From assembly GCA_023392615.1 (NCBI GenBank), contig JAEVYT010000041.1:124001-188000 (forward strand): a stretch of 64,000 nt of DNA, read 5' to 3'. This document shows positions 35,663-44,803 of the stretch, piece by piece. Positions within the stretch are counted from its first letter, which is position 1; every line of letters begins with the position of its first letter. The notes beneath the pieces were generated by a model that was not told where the DNA came from, ran no database searches, and saw nothing but the letters and a program-made list of their open reading frames with translations. Made by a program: the position numbers and the translations under genes. This stretch comes from Bacillota bacterium. GTDB taxonomy: Bacteria > Bacillota > Clostridia > Lachnospirales > Lachnospiraceae.

Positions 35663-36500
35663 TTCCTTGTTCCTTCCTTTTTAATCTATCTTCCTGTATT
35701 TTATTATATTTTGTCCAAACTCCTTCATAAAGAATATTACGTATAATATCTACATCCACTAGACATGGCAGTTTCTCAAATTCATTCGTGCATTGCGCTA
35801 TCATCATATTCAGTAGATTTCCGCAATATTCATCAAACGACTCACTTTCAAAGTTTTTTGTAAATGGATTGTAGCTACGTTTTTTTATATCCTTCTCAAC
35901 ATCGTCGTAAGCATCCAAAATATAGATGAATTTGCCCAAATAAAAACCTACTTTTCTTAGGTTCTGCTCCCACATATCCTGTTGATATACAAACAATTCC
36001 GACATCAAATCGCCAAAACAGCCTGCCACAGTATCAATATTATTATCCAACTTTTTTTCACATTCCTGCAGGCGAGAAAGACTTTCTCGAATTTTATCAC
36101 ATTGTCTAGGATATTTTTTTTCAATATTAAAGTAATGATGTTTGATAATCTTTGCACCTGTAAGTCCCAGTATACTCTTTTCATCCTGCCAATCATCTAA
36201 CAAATGATGATAGGTAAGTGCAATATTCATATCAGCTACATATTCTGTTATTTCGTTGCAAAGAGTATCATGCTTACGAATTGGATGAGTGACACATCGA
36301 TTCATCTCCCTTGTGGTTTCTGACTCATATAATGATGTGAGCAAAAGAATCAAAAAAGTCATATCATAGGACAACGTCATCTGACCGAATCGTCCGTGTT
36401 TCTCTTTTAGTGTCTTACATAAACCACAATAATAAGCCTTATATTTATAGAAATCTTTCATTTTCAGTTCCGGCTTATTAACTACTACATATCCAAACAT
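35634..36500 (-). CDS. DUF5685-family protein with terpenoid-synthase-like Asp motifs
   Basis: A 288-residue helical protein of unknown function. The N-terminal MFGYVVVNKPELK and YYCGLCKTLK (Cys25, Cys28) are typical of DUF5685. Two acidic motifs stand out: DDWQD at 102-106, an exact DDxxD, and DAYDDVEKD at 196-204. Their spacing of about 95 residues and helical context resemble squalene/phytoene synthase-like class I terpenoid folds, where they bind Mg-diphosphate. This likeness is inference; a catalytic role is not shown. First gene of an overlapping trio, with GGAGG five bases before the ATG. Confidence 0.78.
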   Translation of the reverse strand: MFGYVVVNKPELKMKDFYKYKAYYCGLCKTLKEKHGRFGQMTLSYDMTFLILLLTSLYESETTREMNRCVTHPIRKHDTLCNEITEYVADMNIALTYHHLLDDWQDEKSILGLTGAKIIKHHYFNIEKKYPRQCDKIRESLSRLQECEKKLDNNIDTVAGCFGDLMSELFVYQQDMWEQNLRKVGFYLGKFIYILDAYDDVEKDIKKRSYNPFTKNFESESFDEYCGNLLNMMIAQCTNEFEKLPCLVDVDIIRNILYEGVWTKYNKIQEDRLKRKEQGNDNESVQDT

Positions 36501-36773
36501 GTGTCCTCCGTTAAATCGTTACGTCTCATCAAAAATCGTTTCAGTATTTCTCAAAGTATTCCTTCGAATTGTATAAGTATAACATATATTCCACGTATTG
36601 AACATGTTTCCGTAAAATATCATAAACTTTTAATAATTTGCTTCTTTTTCAAAGCTCATTTTATGCATATATAATTTTTGAGCCGCTCAATACAGAGAAA
36701 TAAAATTTATGAAGATGTTGCTATATAACATTATTCATTTTATATTATTTTGTAATCTCCTGTTTCACAATAT
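36501..36773. other. Intergenic region upstream of the DUF5685 gene
   Basis: AT-rich, with no ORF that looks real. A minus-strand -10-like TATACT lies near 36579-36584 upstream of the DUF5685 gene, but no good -35 accompanies it. Nothing else recognised. Confidence 0.4.
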
Positions 36774-36825
36774 TAAGGGTGGCTGTACGCGGACCCATGC
36801 GGATCAACAATTACAACCACCCTTA
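36774..36825 (-). terminator. Terminator of the nucleoside transporter operon
   Basis: AAGGGTGG and TGTA pair with TACA and CCACCCTT, enclosing a loop that contains GCGGACCC and GCGGATC. It starts 26 bases after the stop of the last permease gene. Confidence 0.65.
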
Positions 36826-36850
36826 CTTTAATTTTTACTTCTCCAATATA

Positions 36851-37816
36851 CTATCGTTTGCCCTTATCATAAGGAATACCCTCCGCCTTTGGAGCACGCG
36901 ATCTTTTTGATGTGAAAATCAAGACCAACATCGTAGCCACATAGGGAAGCATCTTATAATAGGTCTGATTAATCCCGAGGTTATTTAGATAAGGGATTAA
37001 TGCCACTGAGTAAGCAAGTGTCCTAAGGAATGCAAAAAACAAAGCAGCAAAGAGAATTTGTAACGGTTTCCATTGTCCAAAGATCATAACTGCTAATGCG
37101 AGGAATCCGAAACCTGCTACCCCGGTATGTCCGTTGACATTGCCATCCATAATTCCTACTGAATAAAAGAAGCCACCGATCCCACCTAGTAAACCGGATA
37201 TTCCAACTCCACAATATCTCATAAGATATACATTAATGCCAACAGAATCCGCAGCATGTGGATGTTCACCGCAGGATCGTAACCTTAATCCAAACCTCGT
37301 TTTATAAAACAGAATAACCGATATAATCAAAAATAGTAATCCAATATATACTGTAATGTATGTCTTTTCAAAAAAAAGTGGACCAATTATCGGTATTTTA
37401 CTTAATCCCGGCACCTCATTTATATAAAAATTCACGTCATTTGTAATACCGTCACTATTGAATTTCATTTTGCAAAACAACAGGACTACAGCAGGAACAA
37501 ACATATTAAGTGCGGTACCGGTAATGGTTTGATCCGCTTTCATATTAACGGCTGCAAGTGATAACAGCAAGGAATAACATATACCTGCAAGTGCGGCCAC
37601 CAACATACCAATTACTAATAATAGTTGAGGATTTAATGATGCTCCCTCGGCAAAATGGACGGTCAGACAACCAAAGAATGCTCCAAACAGCATAATTCCT
37701 TCCAGTGCAATATTAACTATACCACTACGCTCACTAAACATTCCACCAAGTGCAACCAAGAGCAAAGGAACCGCAACAGGCAGCATATTCTGAATTAAGT
37801 AGATAATTGTATTCAT
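36851..37816 (-). CDS. nupQ: BMP-type nucleoside ABC transporter, permease 2 (NupQ-like)
   Basis: A 321-residue permease of the BPD_transp_2 family with about nine helices. FSERSGIVNIALEGIMLFGA is the conserved coupling region, and LRSCGEHPHAADSVGI the cytoplasmic loop that contacts the ATPase. It pairs with the permease at 37813. Its start overlaps the end of that gene by four bases (ATGA-type). In Bacillus subtilis the NupNOPQ system with this gene order imports guanosine and other nucleosides; the substrate here is inferred. Confidence 0.88.
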   Translation of the reverse strand: MNTIIYLIQNMLPVAVPLLLVALGGMFSERSGIVNIALEGIMLFGAFFGCLTVHFAEGASLNPQLLLVIGMLVAALAGICYSLLLSLAAVNMKADQTITGTALNMFVPAVVLLFCKMKFNSDGITNDVNFYINEVPGLSKIPIIGPLFFEKTYITVYIGLLFLIISVILFYKTRFGLRLRSCGEHPHAADSVGINVYLMRYCGVGISGLLGGIGGFFYSVGIMDGNVNGHTGVAGFGFLALAVMIFGQWKPLQILFAALFFAFLRTLAYSVALIPYLNNLGINQTYYKMLPYVATMLVLIFTSKRSRAPKAEGIPYDKGKR

Positions 37817-38904
37817 CGTTTTTGCCTCCTTATCCTCATCAACATGGCAAAGGCTGAAAAATATATAATTACAGCAATAACAACGTCTATGATTTCCGGT
37901 TTATAGCCATAGAATACACTTACTAATGTTCCTCCACGTTGAATATGAGAGATAAATAATGCAGAAAAGATGATACCAATCGGATTGGAGCTACCTAATA
38001 ATGCTACTGCGATACCATTAAAACCATTTGCTGCTATGATGTTAACTGGTTCATAGGTCATACTGCTTCCGGCAATAGCAGAGGGCGCCAATATGGCAAA
38101 GGCGCCTCCAAGACCAGATAATCCTCCTGCTATAATCATCGTCAAAATGGTATTCTTAGTATCATTCATCCCTGCATATTTACTTGCATGCTTATTAAAG
38201 CCAGTGGCTTTAAGTTCATAACCAAAGGTTGTCTTATTCAATACAACAAACAGAATGATCGCTATTGCTATTGCAAAGATTATGCCAAAATTCACATTGG
38301 AATTCGGGACACCAAGAGAAGGAATCTGAGCAGATGGCGGTAAATATGCGGTTCTGGTCATATTCGGAACATACATTTTAGGATTGTTTATTACAAACAT
38401 ATCCACCAGATACATCCCAATATAGTTAAACATAATTGATGTAATTACCTCATGAACGTTTAAGGTTGCTTTTAACAAGCCAGGAATAAACCCCCATAGC
38501 ATACCGCCAATCATTCCGGCAAGAATACAAACGAGCCAATGAACTCCGGCTGGCAACTTCCACATAAAACCGGCATAAAGTGCAAAGAACATACCAAAGG
38601 TATACTGTCCGGAAGCACCGATATTGAAAAGTCCCATTTTGAACGCAAAACCAACCGAAAGGCCTGTCATCAAGATTGGTGTAGCATAGTAAAAAACATC
38701 TCCTAATCGGCCAAATCCACCGAATAACATCGTAGTAAAGCCATAGACTGAATTCGCCGGGCTTGCAAATAACATAACAAAAAACCCAAATATCAAACCA
38801 AGCACAATTGCAAGTAATGCTGCTGTTATAGCCGCCATTCCTTTACTTTTTAGCAATAGATCCGATTGCGATTTTAATTTTGGAGAAAATATATTATTTC
38901 GCAT
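37813..38904 (-). CDS. nupP: BMP-type nucleoside ABC transporter, permease 1 (NupP-like)
   Basis: A 363-residue permease of the BPD_transp_2 family with about ten helices. GLFNIGASGQYTFGMFFALY is the conserved segment, and ELKATGFNKHASKYAGM the coupling loop. It overlaps the ATPase gene by 11 bases and the next permease by four, so the operon is tightly coupled. It carries a basic N-terminus (MRNNIFSPKLKSQSD) before the first helix at about 25. Confidence 0.88.
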   Translation of the reverse strand: MRNNIFSPKLKSQSDLLLKSKGMAAITAALLAIVLGLIFGFFVMLFASPANSVYGFTTMLFGGFGRLGDVFYYATPILMTGLSVGFAFKMGLFNIGASGQYTFGMFFALYAGFMWKLPAGVHWLVCILAGMIGGMLWGFIPGLLKATLNVHEVITSIMFNYIGMYLVDMFVINNPKMYVPNMTRTAYLPPSAQIPSLGVPNSNVNFGIIFAIAIAIILFVVLNKTTFGYELKATGFNKHASKYAGMNDTKNTILTMIIAGGLSGLGGAFAILAPSAIAGSSMTYEPVNIIAANGFNGIAVALLGSSNPIGIIFSALFISHIQRGGTLVSVFYGYKPEIIDVVIAVIIYFSAFAMLMRIRRQKR

Positions 38905-40474
38905 ATGAATTCTCCTTTATATTTCTTTTTGCACCGGACATATATAGCCCTAGCTCTTGTATCGTTATTTCCTTAGGATTTAACTCACCAACAATTTCTC
39001 CCTCAAACATTACAAGGATACGATCACTGACATTCATAACCTCGTCCAGTTCAAAGGACATCAAAAGTACCGCTTTTCCTTGATCTCTGGTTCTAACCAG
39101 TTGTTTATGAATAAATTCTATCGCCCCCACATCAAGTCCCCTGGTCGGTTGAACAGCAATTAACAGTTTATGGTCTTTATCAATTTCCCTAGCTATAATT
39201 GCCTTCTGTTGATTTCCACCTGACATACCTCTGGCTATGGATGTGGGACCATGTCCACTTCTTATATCATATTGATTTATTAATCCTTCTGCATAACCTC
39301 TAACTTCTCTATTATTAATAAAACCTACTTTTTGAAATCTCGGCTGCCAATACCTTTGCAATACAATGTTTTCCTCTAACGTATAGTCCAGAACCAAACC
39401 ATGCTTATGACGATCCTCCGGTATATGGCTTACACCAAGCCTCGACCTCTCTCTAATCGGAAATTTCGTAATATCCTTATCCGCTAAGGATATCGACCCA
39501 TACTTAATTTTCTCTAATCCGGTTATGGCAGATATCACTTCTGATTGACCATTACCTTCAATTCCGGCGAGACAAACAACCTCCCCTGCTCTTACAACAA
39601 AGGAAACATCCTTTACTACTCTTTTCTTACTGATTTTAGAATCCATCGTTATTCCTTTAACGGATAATACTTCTTCTCCTATCCGAGCCTCTATCTTTTC
39701 AACACGAAAGCTTACATCGCGTCCAACCATCATTCTTGACAATTCTTCTTTCGTTGTACTCTTAATATCAACCGTACCAATATACTTTCCTTTTCTTAAC
39801 ACCGTGCATCGATCTGCCACCGCCATAATCTCATTTAACTTATGAGTTATAAATAAGATTGATTTCCCTTCCTTTGCAAAATCACGCATAATATCGATTA
39901 AATCCTCTATTTCTTGGGGGGTCAAAACCGCTGTTGGTTCATCAAAAATTAGAATTTCATTTTCACGGTAAAGCATCTTCAAAATCTCAACCCGTTGCTG
40001 CATCCCAACCGAGATATTCTCGATCAACGCATCCGGATCAACTTGTAATCCATATTGCTTACTAAGTTCGGTAACTTTTTTCCGTGCCTCTTGTTTCTGT
40101 AAAAACCCCATTTTATTCGGCTCAACTCCAAGAATAATATTCTCCAGGACTGTGAAAATCTCGACTAGTTTAAAGTGTTGATGAACCATTCCAATTCCTA
40201 AACGATTTGCATCATTTGGGTTATTAATTGAAACCTTTTCTCCGTTTTTTCTAATCTCGCCCTGCTCCGCTTGATATAAACCAAACAAAACACTCATTAG
40301 GGTAGATTTTCCTGCACCGTTTTCACCTAGAAGAGCATGAATTTCTCCTTTACGTAATTGAAGGGTTATATCATCATTTGCTTTAAACCCGCCAAATTCT
40401 TTCGTTATATGAAGCATCTCTATTAAATAATTTTCCATAATTACATCACTCATTATTTGTTCATAACCCTTCAT
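38894..40474 (-). CDS. nupO: BMP-type nucleoside ABC transporter, double ATPase (NupO-like)
   Basis: A 526-residue protein with two ATP-binding cassettes. The first has an intact Walker A GENGAGKST, signature SVGMQQRVEILK and Walker B ILIFDEPTAVL. The second has a degenerate Walker A (GIEGNGQSEV) and Walker B (LLIAVQPTRGLD) with signature SGGNQQKAIIARE. This intact/degenerate layout is normal for sugar- and nucleoside-type importers. The gene could also start at internal ATG codons eight or thirteen residues in; no start has an ideal ribosome site. It follows the binding protein gene by five bases. Confidence 0.88.
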   Translation of the reverse strand: MKGYEQIMSDVIMENYLIEMLHITKEFGGFKANDDITLQLRKGEIHALLGENGAGKSTLMSVLFGLYQAEQGEIRKNGEKVSINNPNDANRLGIGMVHQHFKLVEIFTVLENIILGVEPNKMGFLQKQEARKKVTELSKQYGLQVDPDALIENISVGMQQRVEILKMLYRENEILIFDEPTAVLTPQEIEDLIDIMRDFAKEGKSILFITHKLNEIMAVADRCTVLRKGKYIGTVDIKSTTKEELSRMMVGRDVSFRVEKIEARIGEEVLSVKGITMDSKISKKRVVKDVSFVVRAGEVVCLAGIEGNGQSEVISAITGLEKIKYGSISLADKDITKFPIRERSRLGVSHIPEDRHKHGLVLDYTLEENIVLQRYWQPRFQKVGFINNREVRGYAEGLINQYDIRSGHGPTSIARGMSGGNQQKAIIAREIDKDHKLLIAVQPTRGLDVGAIEFIHKQLVRTRDQGKAVLLMSFELDEVMNVSDRILVMFEGEIVGELNPKEITIQELGLYMSGAKRNIKENSYAK

Positions 40475-40479
40475 TATGA

Positions 40480-41613
40480 TTAACGTGCCTGAACAGCAAC
40501 CTTTACTAGACCCAAACCATTCTTAAGTTCATCCGAAGTAGCTACACCACTTGCATCACTAATTTTTATTTCCCTAATAGGTTTCACGGCACCGCTTGCA
40601 AGTGTAGCATATACCGCATCATAAGCAGCCTTATCAAATGTTTTAAATCTGTCAAAGGCATTCCCTTTCGCATCACCAATAACCTCTGTAGGAAGACTGA
40701 CACCATTATTTGAAGCATTAAACGTAGTAGTTTTACCCGCATAGGTATTCCATGAATTATTTTTATATATCGATTCAAGAACCGATATAACAGACGCACC
40801 TAATCCCTTCATAGCAGATGTTACAACTGTATCACTGTCATATCTCTGATCAACATCAACACCGATTACCTTAGCACCTGATTCTTTCGCAGCAGCCATA
40901 ACACTCTTACCAACAGATCCTCCACAAGCAAAAATAACTTGGGACCCCTCCTGATACATTGTCTTTGCAAATGCCTTATTCGTATCGTTCTCTTCAAAAT
41001 TACCGGTGTAGTGATAGGTTACTGTTACCGCACCATCGCCTAAATTGAGTTCTTTTGCAGCCGCCTCAGCTCCTTGTAGGAAACCATAACCATAGGCTTG
41101 TACAGCAGGAACTGCCATACCTCCCATAAAACCTAACTTGGTATATCCATCTTTAACAATTGCGTAACCTGCAAGATAGCCAGATTGTTCCTCCGCATAC
41201 ATAACACTGGCTACGTTGGACTCTGTTTTGAATGTTTTATAGTCCGCCGTATGAGGTGCACCATCAAGAAGGATAAACTTAACGTTCGGATACTTTGTCT
41301 GTGCCTGATATACCGGTACTTCAAATAAGAACCCCGGTGTAACCACGACCTTTGCACCCGCTGTTACAGCAGAATCAATCGCAGCTAAATACCCTGCATC
41401 ATTAGCTTCCTCAGGTTTAAAATACTTATGGGAAATTTTATTTTCCTTTGCAAATTTATCAAGCCCTTCCCATGAACCCTGATTAAAGGATTTGTCATCA
41501 ATGTTTCCCTTATCGGTAATAAGTGCAATTTCAGTGTTTTGTTTTGCTCCACAACCTGCACAGAAAGCACTGACTAATGTTAACGCCAACATAATTGATA
41601 TGATTTTCTTCAT
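40480..41613 (-). CDS. nupN: BMP-family nucleoside-binding lipoprotein
   Basis: A 377-residue extracytoplasmic substrate-binding lipoprotein. The signal peptide ends in a lipobox, SAFCAGCGAK, with lipidation at the Cys. DKSFNQGSWEGL, DGAPHTADY and FACGGSVGKSV are typical of the PnrA/BmpA nucleoside-binding family. The start is the ATG with GGGAGG eight bases upstream; an ATG five codons earlier overlaps it. First gene of the operon, delivering nucleosides to the NupOPQ-like complex. The 396-base divergent region upstream shows no riboswitch. Confidence 0.9.
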   Translation of the reverse strand: MKKIISIMLALTLVSAFCAGCGAKQNTEIALITDKGNIDDKSFNQGSWEGLDKFAKENKISHKYFKPEEANDAGYLAAIDSAVTAGAKVVVTPGFLFEVPVYQAQTKYPNVKFILLDGAPHTADYKTFKTESNVASVMYAEEQSGYLAGYAIVKDGYTKLGFMGGMAVPAVQAYGYGFLQGAEAAAKELNLGDGAVTVTYHYTGNFEENDTNKAFAKTMYQEGSQVIFACGGSVGKSVMAAAKESGAKVIGVDVDQRYDSDTVVTSAMKGLGASVISVLESIYKNNSWNTYAGKTTTFNASNNGVSLPTEVIGDAKGNAFDRFKTFDKAAYDAVYATLASGAVKPIREIKISDASGVATSDELKNGLGLVKVAVQAR

Positions 41614-41928
41614 ATAAATCCCTCCCATATTTATCTGCGGATCACCGCACTAATAGTTACTTTTAAATGAATGATTGCACATAATTATTGCAATAAAAGA
41701 TTATAAATATAGGATGTTCATCTACTAGAATATTATTACGGAATGATTGATTTACTTTACTTTGATTTTTGATAACACAATTTCATCATTTCAAAGCACT
41801 TTATTGCCTTTACTTGTATTCTTGTATGCGTTATACTATTTAAAATATAAACTTGATTCGTGTATCAAAAGTCTCACAGTCTATACATCAACTGATATAC
41901 GAATTCATATTTATTAATTTATTTTTGA

Positions 41929-41957
41929 TTGACTTATGGCAACCAAATAATTAGCAT
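41929..41957 (+). promoter_or_regulatory. Putative promoter of ddl in a 396-base divergent region
   Basis: TTGACT (41929-41934) and TAGCAT (41952-41957) are 17 bases apart, about 50 bases upstream of the ddl ATG. The remainder of 41614-42009 is AT-rich, and no other structure was recognised. Confidence 0.5.
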
Positions 41958-42009
41958 TAATTCATACATATTTTTTGATATTTGGAATTGAAAGAGAGGT
42001 TTTTAAGTT

Positions 42010-43038
42010 ATGAAAATAGTTATTCTAGCAGGAGGAACCAGTTCCGAAAGAGATGTTTCCTTAGTTACGGGATCAATGATATATAAAGCAATGAAAAACA
42101 CCAGTCATCAGGTGATTTTATTAGATGTTTTCTTTGGTTACGAAGGTAATACAGAACACATTTTTGAAATAGAGAAGGATTGGGCCGAAAATTTCAGCGG
42201 CGTAAAAGAAAGCAATCCGGACATTAACGAAATTAAAGCGCTACGTAAAGGTAACCCGAACAATTTCTTTGGCCAAGGTGTAATTGATATCTGTAGTATG
42301 GCAGATATCGTTTTTCTCGCTCTTCATGGTGAAAACGGTGAAGATGGCAAAATACAAGCAGCCTTTGATTTGATGGGTATTAAATATACTGGAACTGATT
42401 ATACCAGCAGTGCACTTGCGATGGATAAGGCCATCTCAAAGGAGATTTTCTCCTGCTATAACATCCCAGCACCAAGCGGTATTCATGTGAATAAGGGCGA
42501 GTCATTTGAATGGAGTATCTTCCCTTGTGTCGTTAAAGTATGTAATGGCGGATCTAGCGTCGGAGTGTCCATTGTTAACACTTCTGGCGAGATGGATTTA
42601 GCACTTTCTGACGCATTTACCTACGGTAATGATGTAATTATCGAACAATATATCAAAGGACGTGAATTCTCAATCGGTGTAATCGACGGTAAAGCTCTAC
42701 CAATCATAGAAATCGCTCCGCTTGTTGGATTTTACGATTACAAAAACAAATACCAGGCCGGCAGCTCTGTTGAGACCTGTCCCGCAAATATTAGCGAAGA
42801 TATTACTCTCAAGATGCAATCAATTGCAGAAAAAGTATTTTTGGCTTTGAGACTAAAAACTTATGCACGTGTTGATTTCATGTTAAGCGAGCAAAACGAG
42901 ATCTATTGTTTGGAGGCAAATACGCTGCCGGGTATGACACCTACCTCTCTTCTTCCTCAAGAGGCTAAGGTTCAAGGGATGGACTTTTTAACGCTTTGCG
43001 AAAAAATAATTGAAGTGTCACTTAAGAAATATAATTAA
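42010..43038 (+). CDS. ddl: D-alanine-D-alanine ligase
   Basis: A 342-residue ATP-grasp ligase that joins two D-Ala for peptidoglycan precursors. AGGTSSERDVSLVTG is the N-terminal signature, LALHGENGEDGKIQ the substrate region, KVCNGGSSVGVSIV the ATP lid, and ANTLPGMTPTSLLPQ the C-terminal Mg/ATP site. The omega loop GFYDYKNKYQAG carries the Tyr usual for D-Ala-D-Ala, not the D-Ala-D-Lac (VanA-type) loop, so vancomycin resistance is not expected. The next gene is murF, the next step of the pathway. Confidence 0.94.
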   Translation: MKIVILAGGTSSERDVSLVTGSMIYKAMKNTSHQVILLDVFFGYEGNTEHIFEIEKDWAENFSGVKESNPDINEIKALRKGNPNNFFGQGVIDICSMADIVFLALHGENGEDGKIQAAFDLMGIKYTGTDYTSSALAMDKAISKEIFSCYNIPAPSGIHVNKGESFEWSIFPCVVKVCNGGSSVGVSIVNTSGEMDLALSDAFTYGNDVIIEQYIKGREFSIGVIDGKALPIIEIAPLVGFYDYKNKYQAGSSVETCPANISEDITLKMQSIAEKVFLALRLKTYARVDFMLSEQNEIYCLEANTLPGMTPTSLLPQEAKVQGMDFLTLCEKIIEVSLKKYN

Positions 43039-43134
43039 TGATCAAAACAACCTACTCTTTTATGTATCAGGTTAATAATGATTTACTTACATAAGCGTAA
43101 ATAGATAGGCTATTGAAATAGATTGGAGAATGTT

Positions 43135-44541
43135 ATGAAAAATATGACACTGAAGCATATCGCTACTGCCTGCAACGGTCAGATTATCGGCGATTTTGAC
43201 GCTAATAAAGAAATAAAAGGAGCCGTAGTAGATTCACGAAAAATCGAAAAGGATTTTCTATTTATTGCTACTGTCGGAGAACGTGTGGACGGCCATAACT
43301 ATATTAATATTTCGTTTGATCAAGGTGCCCTTGCAGCCATCTGTGAAAAAATTCCTGAGAATCCGAAGGGTCCTTGTATCCTGGTTGAGAATAGCTTTGA
43401 TGCGTTAAAACAAATTGCCACCTGGTATCGCTCCCAGCTTTCTATCAAGGTGATAGGAATTACCGGTAGCGTTGGTAAGACAACGACAAAAGAATTTATC
43501 AGCAGCGTGTTAGAACAAAAATACCAAGTATTAAAAACTGAAGGCAATTTTAACAACGAAGTCGGTCTTCCGTTAACCATATTACGAATTCAAGATCATC
43601 ATGAGGTGGCTGTTCTCGAGATGGGAATCAGTGATTTTGGTGAAATGCACCGCTTAAGCCAAATTGCCAAGCCGGATATCTGTGTTTTAACAAACATCGG
43701 ACAATGTCACCTTGAAAATCTAGGTTCTAGAGAAGGTATTCTAAAAGCAAAAAGCGAAATATTCGATTTCATGAGTGATGATGGCACTGTATGTATGAAT
43801 GGTGATGATGATATGTTGATTACCATTGAGGAAGTCAAAGGAAAGAAACCAATCAAATTCGGATTACATTCAGGCAATGATGTGTATGCAACAAATATTA
43901 CAACACACGGTTTGTTTGGTAGCTCCTGCTCCATCCACATTGACTACAAAGATTCTAATACAGACCAAACCACTCCAAACCAGTTGTTACATACCGATGT
44001 TCCGTTGCCTGGTGACCACATGATTTTAAATGCACTGGCTGCAACCTCTATCGGTACTCTTCTTCATATGACCTCAGAAGAAATAGCTGCCGGAATTAAA
44101 GCAGTTAAGCCGGTTGGTGGAAGAAGTAATATCATTAAGAAAGATTTCCTGACCATCATTGATGACTGTTATAATGCAAACCCCGTCTCTATGAAAGCAG
44201 CAATCGATTTACTGAATAAAGCAGCCACACGAAAGGTTGCCATTCTTGGTGATATGTTCGAGCTTGGTGAAAAAGAACAAGAACTTCATTATGAAGTTGG
44301 AGTATATGCAAGCGATAAGGTTGATGTACTCCTATGTATTGGAACGCTTTCTCACAACACGTATCAAGGTGCTTTGGAGATCGCGAAGAATACTTCCTCT
44401 AATTGTCAGATTGATTACTTTGAAACGAAAGATGAGATGCTAAATCAACTTGGAGGTATTCTTAAGAAAGATGATACTATTCTTGTGAAAGCCTCTCATG
44501 GAATGAAATTTGAAGAAGTTGTTAAGACGCTGAGTATGTAA
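43135..44541 (+). CDS. murF: UDP-N-acetylmuramoyl-tripeptide-D-alanyl-D-alanine ligase
   Basis: A 468-residue Mur ligase that adds the D-Ala-D-Ala dipeptide made by Ddl to the UDP-MurNAc tripeptide. GITGSVGKTTTKEFI (about 109-123) is the P-loop, EGNFNNEVGLPLTIL and LEMGISDFGEMHRL are Mur motifs, and DDCYNANPVSMKAA is the C-terminal conserved segment. The ATG at 43135 has GGAGA upstream. The gene is 96 bases after ddl and likely co-transcribed. Confidence 0.95.
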   Translation: MKNMTLKHIATACNGQIIGDFDANKEIKGAVVDSRKIEKDFLFIATVGERVDGHNYINISFDQGALAAICEKIPENPKGPCILVENSFDALKQIATWYRSQLSIKVIGITGSVGKTTTKEFISSVLEQKYQVLKTEGNFNNEVGLPLTILRIQDHHEVAVLEMGISDFGEMHRLSQIAKPDICVLTNIGQCHLENLGSREGILKAKSEIFDFMSDDGTVCMNGDDDMLITIEEVKGKKPIKFGLHSGNDVYATNITTHGLFGSSCSIHIDYKDSNTDQTTPNQLLHTDVPLPGDHMILNALAATSIGTLLHMTSEEIAAGIKAVKPVGGRSNIIKKDFLTIIDDCYNANPVSMKAAIDLLNKAATRKVAILGDMFELGEKEQELHYEVGVYASDKVDVLLCIGTLSHNTYQGALEIAKNTSSNCQIDYFETKDEMLNQLGGILKKDDTILVKASHGMKFEEVVKTLSM

Positions 44542-44624
44542 AAATTATTAACGAGAGTTTACGAATAACACTTATTTTAAGTAGACTTCTTGAGTATATT
44601 TTTTGAACCACAGATTTTATTAAA

Positions 44625-44722
44625 AAGAGCTGCTACTCAAAAGATTTCTTTTCGAAATATCAAAATGAAACATATCTAAGCAACGGAGTTTCATTAAAGA
44701 AATCAAATAAGTATCAGCTCTT
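44625..44722. repeat. 98-bp nested hairpin after murF
   Basis: Three successive arm pairs are seen: AAGAGCTG/CAGCTCTT (44625-44632, 44715-44722), GATTTCTTT/AAAGAAATC (44643-44651, 44696-44704) and AATGAAAC/GTTTCATT (44664-44671, 44688-44695). It lies between convergent genes and may act as a terminator or be a small inverted-repeat element. It shares no sequence with the TTGCAA-family repeats. The rest of 44542-44803 is AT-rich and unassigned. Confidence 0.65.
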
Positions 44723-44803
44723 AATTATTTAGTAATTCATTTTTAACTTTTCTACATTCTAACTATAAACAAACTTCAAAGTGTAATATTCTCATCCAAT
44801 CTT

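Noticed and set aside
42010..43038. VanA-type D-Ala-D-Lac ligase
   Set aside because: The omega loop contains YDYKNKY as in ordinary D-Ala-D-Ala ligases, and the gene sits with murF, not with vanH/vanX.
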